64,000 nt of DNA. Origin: Meconema thalassinum. Lineage: Eukaryota > Arthropoda > Insecta > Orthoptera > Tettigoniidae. Both the position numbers and the translations under genes were made by a program. The notes under the pieces are model-generated. The model ran no database searches and was not told the DNA's origin. It worked only from the letters and a program-made list of their open reading frames with translations. The DNA lies in NCBI GenBank assembly GCA_946902985.2, contig OX336393.1:48917348-48981347 (forward strand). Reading direction: 5' to 3'. Shown here piece by piece: positions 55,605-64,000 of this stretch (its first letter is position 1; every line of letters begins with the position of its first letter).

Positions 55605-57134
55605 TTAAATATGTTTAATTATCATCTCATTATGTGAGAATCCACATGTTCGAACCTTCGAATATGGAAAAAATATCCATTCCTCAACAAAAATAAATTA
55701 TTAACTTTTACAGTTACATCGGGGGTTTTCCGTGGTTTCCTTAAAATATGAAAAATTCAAATAAATGCTCGAAATGCTCGGTCATCGATCCTAAACTGTT
55801 ATGAGTGCTGAAAATGCTCAGAATAACTCTAATAAGTCTTGCGTAAATCATTGCAAGCTTTAAATACGACGAAAAAAAATGTGTTGTTCATCTGCAGAAA
55901 AAAAAAAATAGTTTGTTCCAATTAGCTAGGCATAATATAATTCAAATGTGGCTTACATTTCTTGATGGTCTTGAAGTGTAGTAAACCTGGTCTGTACCAG
56001 ATTTATCCATAGACATGCCCTATCGGACAAGCATGTATAATCCTTGTATCGGCCGCCATTGTAGACCCACAATTCGTCTAGTCAGACATAGTGGTAGTAT
56101 CTTTCGACGTTTGAATAAACTGTGGTTCCATTTTAATATGGGCTTCTATCAAAGCCATAACAGTTTGTTTAAATAGGGTCAGATCTAAGTGATCTCTTCT
56201 TAGATATGTCAGTTGTAACATAACTCACTGTAATCTCATCAGTACAAGAAAAACATTGACAGTCTAAGCAATTAACGGCTGTTCTGAAGATCGTTCCCTG
56301 GGCATGGTTTATTAATATCACCATCTGCCATGCGCTAAGCAACCTGCAGTTTCCCTTGCGTAGACTAATGAACGCCACCGTTATAGACTAGTCTTCAGTG
56401 TACTGACAGATCGAAGTGGTTAACTAGTTACAAAAATGAAAACTGACTTGAAAATGGATTTAAACATCCAAGTATTAAGTTACTACTGGACTGTGACAAA
56501 ATACTATTTTCTAGACAAAGTCTAGCATATGTCCTTTTGGAAATATAAATATTTCCACCAATGTCTGTAGAAAAACAATCACCTCAGTGATTCTCCTCAC
56601 CAGAAACTTACTAAGTTCCAACTCGTTTGCGCAGCACTTCTCGTGACTATCACGATTTGAAAAGAACTTCTTCGTAGATTCGGCAACCATGTGCCTTGGC
56701 TCAGCGTAGACGCAACTTGCTTGCCAAGTGCTTGTGTTAGAATGAGCTAACCATGCCTGTTTCAGCTGGCTTTTATTCAAAACGGTCAGGGTCACGCGTC
56801 ATCGCCTGATATCTGGAAATCCTCATATCTCTTGAATCCCTGGTCCGATTTACTTGAAACTAATTGCGTTCTCTTTCATTTGGCCGAGCCAGTAATCTGA
56901 TCCCATTCTCAAGTCTCTACTCCATAGTTAACTATTTAATCAATAAATAGCCTCCACCTCTGCTGTTACTCGCTACGTCACTTGACATCCAACTATCGGT
57001 AAAATTCTTCGAAATGCTTCTCGAAGCAATGTAGCGCGATATTCAAATATCTCAACTTTCAAAAGCGGCTACAGCCTTTCCCTTGATATCTAGGTGTCTG
57101 AAACTTGGAATACCCATTCCTAGAGTTGGGCACA
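53778..57134 (-). repeat. 5' long terminal repeat (3357 bp)
   Basis: Near-identical to 47001-50347. Differences seen by eye: a 4-bp CAGT insertion near 53831, longer (ATT)n and A runs near 55570 and 55900, and about nine single-base changes. Confidence 0.93.
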
Positions 57135-57760
57135 GTACCACACCAGCAGGTGTAAATCGCGTGAAAAAATTCTGGAGTACCCTTTGACCCCCTTAAGCTC
57201 ATTATACGTATTGCTGAATTTTACAGCTTAATTTGGTTTCGTGATAACCTTCTAGCCGTTTGCAAACTTTCACACTAATGTAAGTAATGGAATTGCATTG
57301 CGTCTTACAGCAATAGGAATATAATTGACCTGCCGTACTACACCAGCAGGTGTAAATCGCATGAAAAAATTCTAGAGTATCCTCTGAGAATCTGTTGCCA
57401 TGGTTACCGGCTTGCATTCGTTGATTAGTTTATTAAATGAAATTAGTTTTCTGAGAATATCTCAAAAACGGTTAGTTTTAGGGCCTTAAAATGTGGTTTT
57501 CGCGGATCCTTTTAGGGTCCCCGAGTTATGTCTCTCACATTGAGGGGCTGAAAATGAGCTTTGTCTCGTCCTTCTACGCCTGTTTCAGCATGTATTTTAA
57601 AGGGGTAGGCCCCCTGTTATGAGAGGTACTGAGAAGAGTTACATCAATGATTAGTGTCAAGCCTCTGATGGATATCTGTACCAAATTTTACGTTGATACA
57701 CCCAGCCGTTCTCGAGTTATAAGGGAACAAAGTTGTCCACAGAAAAACAATTAGACAGAC
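57135..57760. repeat. family R repeat, the insertion target of the LTR element
   Basis: GACCTGCCGTACTACACCAGCAGG at 57311-57334 is a second, uninterrupted copy of the insertion site that the LTR element split (GACCTGCCGTAC on its left, GTACCACACCAGCAGG on its right). Downstream: GAATATCTCAAAAACGGTTA and TTTTAGGGCCTTAAAATGTG. Confidence 0.7.
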
Positions 57761-57929
57761 AGACAAAAATATTATTTTCGCGCGCATCGATCATAAAACA
57801 GTCTGAAACGCGTAAATAACTCAAATTTCCGTAGAAATTAAGAAAAAAAAACAGACCAACTTTCATTTTTATATAGGAGAGATATACTGCACCGCTCGGT
57901 GTTGACCGTGTTTTATTGCACAAATATAG

Positions 57930-58288
57930 GATTTACTTGTTAACCATTCGAGATACACGAAAAGTGATAAGGACCTTTTGGATATAATATTAAATGCTAA
58001 AGCTCGTTTGTCCCATCAAAGGTTTGCTATTTCTTAGCGTTCTCTTTTTATTTGAAATGGAAATATGAAATTTTGAAACCAAAGGATGTAGTGACGTCAC
58101 AAATGTGGGTTTTACTCGCTAACCGTTGGAGATACACGAAAAGTGATCAGGACCTTTCGGATAGAAAATTAAATTTTCAAGATCATACGTTCCATCAAAA
58201 GTTTCCTATTTGTTAGCGTTCTCTTTTTATTCGATATGGAAATATGAAATGTTGAAACCAAAGGGTGTAGTGACGTCACTAAAATGGT
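57930..58288. repeat. 179-bp tandem duplication
   Basis: GAGATACACGAAAAGTGAT at 57950 and 58129 marks two copies 179 bp apart. Both carry TTAGCGTTCTCTTTTTATT and GATGTAGTGACGTCAC-type ends. No frame. Confidence 0.85.
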
Positions 58289-58399
58289 CGCCATTTATTA
58301 ATAATGCCAAATATCGATATTAAAATTATCCTATATGTAAACCTTGTAAATCAGCTACATCCATGCAAAATTTCATTTAAATCGGACCCGTGGTTCTTG

Positions 58400-58445
58400 C
58401 GTTATTGAGTAACACACACACAGACAGACAGACAGACACACACAC
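58400..58445. repeat. (CA)/(CAGA) microsatellite
   Basis: ACACACACACAGACAGACAG tract at the edge of the repeat. Confidence 0.8.
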
Positions 58446-58454
58446 ACCATCTCA

Positions 58455-59440
58455 TTTCTATATATTAGTATGATTTTATGTTCGAACATAAATATATTCA
58501 TAAATATCTGTCGAGATTTCGCCAGTTTTATGTACTGAACAGAGCGCATGAGACGCAGAGAATGCCTTGTATTTGACCATGGCCTCCTCGATTAGCCTGC
58601 TATGACACTGGGCCACGCAGTGAAAATTAAATTAGAAGGCCGTGGAACTCAGCGCAGGTGCGCTGTTATCCTTATCTAATTGGTCACACAACTGTTTCTT
58701 GAGCTCTGATTGGTGTGAGAAACTGTTTCATGGTGAAAAATAGTGTTATAATGACCATCATTATGATACAGTTTTCAGACATATAATAGCCAGGACCGAA
58801 CATAATAGTACATTATGCAACGGGCATGGATATTATATGCAAATTATAAAACTCGCTTACGCTCGTTTTATAAACAAACTCGTGTCTTAATTGCCATTAT
58901 AGGCGAGTTGCCTACGACTGTTTATGCTCGACGATAATTATAACTTTATTATATGTTTTAACATAAATATTCACAAATGTCTGTTGAGATACAGTCACTA
59001 GAATTTTGTAATCAGAGTGCAAGCGCTGTAGGATATCTCTGTTTTCCAAGTGCTCTGACCGACCGACGCAGGCGCTCTGTCAGCTTGGCAATGTTTTCAG
59101 CCTGTCGATGTGCATCTGCATTCAGTTAAACTGTCACTGAAGTCGTTTGAAAGCAATGCGCTGTGTTGAAATTGGAGTTGGGGATATTAAGGTATATACA
59201 GTGCTATTTCTAGTCTCATATTCGCCAGTTTATTTACGCGAACATATACACGGTGCACTTTCGGTAATTTATATAGACATGTTGGATTTTGAGCGCATGC
59301 ACGAGGTATCCGTACCTAATTGGTCAAAAAACTGTTGCTTGAGCTCTGATTGGTGGGAGAAACTGTTTCATAATGAAAAATAGTGTTATAATGAGCCTCA
59401 TTATGATACAGTTATCCGACACATAATGATGACATTTCGA
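58455..59440. repeat. family K repeat copies and a short TIR palindrome
   Basis: 58460-58800 is the uninterrupted counterpart of 36445-38290 (inverted). 58836-58950 contains both arms of the ends of the 38293-43748 element in one short palindrome. 59330-59420 is a third partial family K copy and gives the empty site of the Helentron-like insertion at 36511. The 78-residue frame at 59147-59383 lies in this repeat and is not recognised. Confidence 0.65.
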
Positions 59441-59571
59441 CATCGTTGAACATAAAGAGATTAATTTTCCACCAAAGGTCAATGAATGAGAAACGTTTCG
59501 TACATGAGAGAGAAACTGTTCAGAATAGCTGCAACTTATCATCCATACCTTTCAATCTGTACATTAGTTAG

Positions 59572-59635
59572 TTAGTAATTGTTGTTTTAAGGGACGGAAC
59601 AACGAGGTCATCTGCCCCTAATATGTACATTGAAC
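59572..59635 (-). mobile_element. SINE tail fragment, antisense
   Basis: TTGTTGTTTTAAGGGACGGA ACAACGAGGTCATCTGCCCC is the reverse of the S5 end at 24360-24410. Confidence 0.45.
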
Positions 59636-59660
59636 AAGCAATGACGGAAATTAGAGAAAA

Positions 59661-61106
59661 CAAGAAGTTCCGTGACGAACAAAAGAGCCTACTTTTCTTA
59701 AAATTTAAGATTCATGCCAATGATTAATCTATATGGATCTATCTAGAATAATGACGAAATTAAGTTGGTAATACCGACATTTCTAATTAGTGCGAAATAC
59801 TGTATACCTGGCATAATGTAGCCTAATAGAGGACTACAGTTGGCAGACCTGGTGACTGAATATATCCTTAGTTCCATATCTTAAGGTAGAGAATACAAAA
59901 TTTGGTTGAAGTCCAATGGATAGCATGGACGTCACATGCAGTTAAACATTGGATCTAACAGCGCGCGTAAAATCATGTTGGCAACAATGACATACATGTA
60001 TTGGTCAGAAATAATCTGAAATAATATGGTCTATTTTTGTGTCAATTTTGAATGAAATCCATTAGTTAGTATAGAAGTTACATGCATTTTAATATTGGAC
60101 CTATCAGCAGGCTTAGAATCATGTTGGCAGCACTGGTATAGGCCTATATTAGTTACTCCAAATTAATCTAGAATGCCAGGTACTATACGTATGCAAAGTT
60201 TAGAGCTATTGGCTTGCATACTTTCTGATATATTGATATTAGGGTAACAAAAAAAGAGACAATATTTATTAACAGTTGGCAGCCCTGGTTACTCTTAAGA
60301 ATCGGCACAGTCATATATGTTATGGTACACATAGCGCACACGAAATTTGGTTGAAATCCAAATGATAGTATAGAAGTTACATGTATTTAAAGTTTGACTT
60401 CTCCGCAGGCTTAGAATCATGTTGGTAGCACTGACGTATATAAGTTACTCCAAATTAATATAGAATGTCACGTACTATACGTGTGCATAGTTTAAAGCTG
60501 TCGGCTTGCATACTTTCTGATATATGGGTATTTGGATTTTTAAAAAATGAGAGCATTTATTAACAGCTGGCAACACTGGTGGCTCCTAAGAATAAGCTCA
60601 GTCATATCTGTTTATGTACACATTGCACATACGAAATTTGGTTGAAATCCAATTGATAGTGTAGAAGTTATATGCATTTAAAATTTGGACCTATCAGCAG
60701 GCTTATAATCATTTTGGCAACAGTGCCATGTTTGGCCTCCTGGAAATGTACCTGCAATATTATTATCTATACGTCTGCGAATTTTGAAATAGCTCCCATT
60801 CATACTTTCCAAGATATCCAACATGGAGCTCAAATTTCAATTGCGAATTTTCAGCAGTTGGTAGCACTGACATCATTTTCAAATATATCCGTAAGATATT
60901 CAGGTATAGATCTGTACTCCTACCAAATTTTGTTTCGATTGCTTCAGCCGTTTAGGAGTTGATAGGGGGGGGGGCACAAACAGCCAGCTAGACAGACAGA
61001 CAGACAGAAGGACAGACAGACGGACAGACAGAAGGACAGACACACATTTGCCCGATCTCATAAGCCTACCTTTTCCTCATTTTTTGCAAATTGTGAAAAG
61101 TAGGCT
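59661..61106 (+). mobile_element. Helentron-like (HINE-type) element, family B, copy 2
   Basis: Begins CAAGAAGTTCCGTGACGAAC, then GAGCCTACTTTTC, and ends in the hairpin AAGCCTACCTTTTC...GAAAAGTAGGCT (61066-61106). Internal TTGGCAGCACTG-type motifs at about 59975, 60121, 60273, 60420, 60569, 60712 and 60855 are spaced 143-152 bp apart. A G run and GACAGAC microsatellite (60965-61040) lie before the hairpin. Flanks AAAA and AATAAT. No ORF. Confidence 0.75.
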
Positions 61107-61186
61107 AATAATGACGCCGTTTTCGCTATGAATATCCGACAACTCTAATGCCAGTGTCGAGCCTAGCAGAGTGCGTTGCGGCTGGT

Positions 61187-61523
61187 TTTTTTTTTTTTTT
61201 TTTTAGCGTATGGCTTTTGGTGCCGGGAGTGTCCGAGGACATGTTCGGCTCGCCAGTGTTGTAGCTGCTTCGAGACGGACACCCAATGGGTGAGCTACGA
61301 GTACCGTTGGGGAGGGAAGTTGGAAGGTAAGGACGAGGAGTTGGAAGGTATCGGCTGTGGCCTATAGTTAGGGACCAACCCCGGCATTTGCCTGGAAGGA
61401 AGATGGGAAACCACAGAAGACCATCTTCAAGGTTGCCGGCGGGGGGATTCGAACCTCCTCGCCTCCCGGATATGAGCGACTGCCAACAGTCATGCCGTAA
61501 CGCCCACGGCTAACTCACCCGGT
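61187..61523 (-). mobile_element. full-length SINE S4 with poly-A and 12-bp duplication
   Basis: Flanked by GTTGCGGCTGGT (61175-61186 and 61524-61535). On the minus strand it begins ACCGGGTGAGTTAGCCGTGG with the B-box GAGGTTCGAATCCCCCCGCC, has the CAGGCAAATGCCGGGGTTGG body and the CTCCCGGCACCAAAAGCC end, and finishes in an A tail of about 18 bases. Its near-identity with 9890-10229 suggests recent activity. Confidence 0.9.
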
Positions 61524-61535
61524 GTTGCGGCTGGT

Positions 61536-62290
61536 GATGGGATCGTTCAGACAACACAATATAGACGCTTCTCTTGTCCCTGCTCATTTTTCCGTGACCC
61601 AGTTGCTCCTACAATTATCTAATGTCTTCAGTTGCTCCATTCTCTCGCCTCCTGAACGGTACTCCTGAGGGATATTAAGGGGACACTGGACTTTTAGCTG
61701 CGAGATGACCACTCCACTCTCTGAAGCCGTAATAACACCTTCTAGCTCGGTAATCCTTACTGTATTTCCACTGTCTCCACAGAAGCAATGCGGCATCGTG
61801 TCAGAACTGGATTTCGCTGCAGACTTCCAGCATGACGTTGGTTTTTAAGGGGACCGGGAAGTCATCGGGCCCATATTTCAATCATTTTACTTGCTGTCAT
61901 ATAGGTTTCTCCGTCCCAATGGCCAGAGGACAATGAATTTCGATTATGGGTTCGCGAGTTATTAGGGGAAACAAAAGTCAGTGACCTTGAAGTTTTGAAT
62001 GATTTCGATAAATCGATGCACCATAGGAAAGATGAGAAAAATACCCTTAAAACGAGCCATCACACGACCTTCTCCGATTATTGGTTCGCGAGATATCGGG
62101 TTGCCGGGCTGCAACATGCAGTCGCGGTGCGTACTTTAACGCTCACGGCTACAGGTGGTGTAGAGCCTGTCAAGGCCCACTGTAGACGACTCATCATGCA
62201 GTTTCTTTTGACTGATTTTTTCTTCCTTTCTTGCACAGGGCCTTTGCAAACTTTTATGAAAGTAATATTTTTGACAGACCAACTGTAAAC
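61536..62290. other. no gene recognised
   Basis: Two overlapping short frames at about 61995-62338 on opposite strands have no motif. Nothing else assigned. Confidence 0.35.
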
Positions 62291-62294
62291 TTGG

Positions 62295-63250
62295 TCCCCC
62301 AGGAGCTCACATCTAGTGGGACGTGGGTTGGCGACCACGGGACCCCAGCTGAGTCCAGCATTGCTTCCACTTACTTGTGCCAGCCTTATCTTTCCTGTCG
62401 ATCTCCCTTGGTCAACTCTTGTTCGTTTCCGACCCCGACGGTATTAGGGTTTCCGAGGCCTAGGGAGTCACTTCCTTTCCCGCCCTAATTGGCCCTTCTC
62501 TCATCTTGCCTGATCCCTCATTCTTCTAAGGATCAGCCTTCTTCTTCTTGTCATTATAGTTCCTTTCTCTTTAAGATCCCCGCACTGTTTTGTGACTTGG
62601 CTCCCCGAGTATCTAAATTACATTTTGTGAATTCTTTGAATCTACACTACATTTTGTAAGTAGACTATTTTCAATCTAAATTGCCTTTTTCGAGTATTTT
62701 CAACTTCGATTGTTTTTTTTTGTTTTTTTTAAGGACTGACAATCTAAATTGCTTTGAATGTAGGGGCACCATTTTTGTGAGTATTTCGAAATTCAATTGC
62801 ATTTTGTAAGTGTTTTCAATCTAAACTGCATTTTTCAAGTATTTTCAATCTAAATTGCATTTTGTGAGTATTTTGAATGTAAATTGCATTTTGTAAGTAT
62901 TTTGAATTTCAATTGCATTTTGTGAGTATTTTCAATCTGGTGTGGCATTTTTAATCTAAATTCCATTGTGTATTTTCAATCTAAATCACATTTGGAACCT
63001 AAACTACATTTTGTGCGTATTGTTCAATCCATTCCTTTTGTGAGTACTTTACTTCTAAATTATCTTAAGTATTTCCACTCTCCATTTTGTGAGTCGTTTC
63101 AATCTGAGTTCCATTTTGTAAGTATTTTCAGTCTAACCTTATTTTCGTTATGTTTTCCATTTCATAGTCATTTTCGCAATTACCCAGACCATTAGGGGCC
63201 GATAACCTAGATGTTAGGCCCCTTAAAACAACAATTATCATCATCACCAT
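62295..63250 (+). mobile_element. family M retroposon with minisatellite, second copy
   Basis: Head GTGGGACGTGGGTTGGCGAC to CTAGGGAGTCACTTCC, minisatellite units around TTGCATTTTGTAAGTATTTT (about 62615-63130) and the end ATTAGGGGCCGATAACCTAG with CTTAAAACAACAATTATCAT and an (ATC)n tail, all in the same order as 11120-12335. Confidence 0.65.
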
Positions 63251-63655
63251 CACACTTCTGGGAGGCGTGGCCAATCATAGATCCGCTTACAGACTGCTGT
63301 ATATAACCAAATAAATAATCTCCAAGAAATCTTCTAGGATTTTGCTGTGTCGATTGCGGTTTTTTTTCTCAATGAACCAAGTTACAATATCAGCAGGCTT
63401 TTGTACACACTGCCTCTTGTTTGTTTAGCATCATGTATAATAATTCACTTTAACTTTTTACTTTTATAAAACTGAGGCTAATTATTAGTAGTTCGGTAAG
63501 CTTTGTCACTACCGGCAGCCTCGTAATCAGTACGTATGCACAGTCAGGGGCGTATATACTTTTTTTTTTTGGGTGGGGCTGACTATTCTGGAAAATTGTG
63601 AGTATTCTCAGGGGATTGTTACCGCAAAATACTCAGAAATATCAACCAAAATCTT
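63251..63655. other. no gene recognised
   Basis: No open frame or shared repeat. Confidence 0.35.
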
Positions 63656-63664
63656 AGAGCATAT

Positions 63665-63870
63665 AGCTTTAAAAGGAAGGAAGCTTTTAGTTTTACGTGA
63701 CCGTTAATCATGCGATCATGAGCCACGGGATCTCCTTTTAACGTGGAATCTAAACCACAGGACATGGCATTTCACCTCGAAAATCTCACATACATTGACC
63801 GTGAATCGAACCCGGTCCACCTTGGTGAGAGGCCAACAGCTTGACCGTTGCGCCACCACGCCCCCTAGCA
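63665..63870 (-). mobile_element. tRNA-headed SINE (family S6), antisense
   Basis: The minus strand begins AGGGGGCGTGGTGGCGCAAC GGTC (A box) and has GGACCGGGTTCGATTCACGG (B box, about 63800-63815), then GTGAAATGCCATGTCCTGTG. A partial copy is at 35215-35345. Confidence 0.7.
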
Positions 63871-64000
63871 TATAACTTTGTGTGATTATTTTAGAAAAGA
63901 GTTAATTGTAAAATTTAAAGTTTATATAGCCTTCAATAATTAGTAGCAAGACAAAAAAAAGTTGTAAAATACGAAACAACACACATATCAATTGTTATAC

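Larger units (their letters stand above)
47001..57134 (-). mobile_element. non-autonomous LTR retrotransposon, Ty3/gypsy type, gag-protease only
   Basis: Long terminal repeats 47001-50347 (3' LTR) and 53778-57134 (5' LTR) begin TGTGCCC and end GGGCACA on either strand. The element is flanked by the 4-bp duplication GTAC (46997-47000 and 57135-57138). The 3430-bp inside holds one Gag-protease frame on the minus strand and no RT, RNase H or integrase. Next to the 5' LTR a primer-site-like TGGCTTCGAACGTGGGTC starts about 24 nt inside; next to the 3' LTR is the purine-rich AGGTGTGGGGTGGA. The two LTRs differ at only about nine bases plus small indels by eye. Confidence 0.95.

Overview
The window looks like nuclear DNA of an insect with a large, repeat-rich genome. 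Evidence: spliced coding sequence with a TATA box and an arthropod-type TCAGT initiator, a secreted Val/Pro-rich cuticle-type protein, many tRNA-headed SINEs, Tc1/mariner elements, several LINE families and a Ty3/gypsy-type LTR element. The order cannot be fixed by reading alone; a large-genome polyneopteran (orthopteran, phasmid, cockroach) is a guess. No bacterial genes, operons or CRISPR arrays are present.

Host content: only one convincing host gene was found, on the + strand. It has a TATA box at 10567, an initiator A at 10597, a 24-nt coding exon 1 (10622-10645) ending at a canonical donor, a 7.9-kb intron filled with transposons, and a main coding exon (18517-18978). The spliced product is a 161-residue secreted VPVP-repeat protein. 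A non-coding terminal exon near 21686-21800 is possible.

Layout. 1-8.7 kb: decayed pogo-like transposon, tRNA SINEs, remains of several LINE families (one RT gene broken by a SINE with a 13-bp duplication), and an internally deleted mariner that keeps a short open frame. 8.7-18.5 kb: rolling-circle-like (Helentron/HINE-type) elements, SINEs, a retroposon with an internal minisatellite, a palindrome with other elements at its centre, and a 1.04-kb long inverted repeat. 19-27 kb: LINE and SINE debris and a third Helentron-like element. 27.45-28.92 kb: an intact Tc1-type transposon with a 341-aa DD34E transposase and perfect 36-bp terminal repeats. 29-36 kb: mostly unassigned AT-rich DNA, a simple-repeat tract whose unit grows from 6 to 8 bp, and another Helentron-like element. 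36.4-43.75 kb: a repeat split by a Helentron-like insertion, next to a 5.46-kb element with about 140-bp terminal inverted repeats enclosing about 33 copies of a 138-bp satellite. 47.0-57.1 kb: a complete but non-autonomous LTR retrotransposon (3.35-kb LTRs, GTAC duplication, one 919-aa Gag-protease frame, no RT or integrase). 57-64 kb: diverged repeats, a Helentron-like element, a clean SINE insertion and a second copy of the minisatellite retroposon.

The most unusual items are the two related families of putative HINE elements with internal arrays of about 145 bp, the satellite-bearing TIR element, the gag-protease-only LTR element with very long, nearly identical LTRs, and the nested palindromes within the host gene intron. 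All family names come from motif reading, not from database searches.
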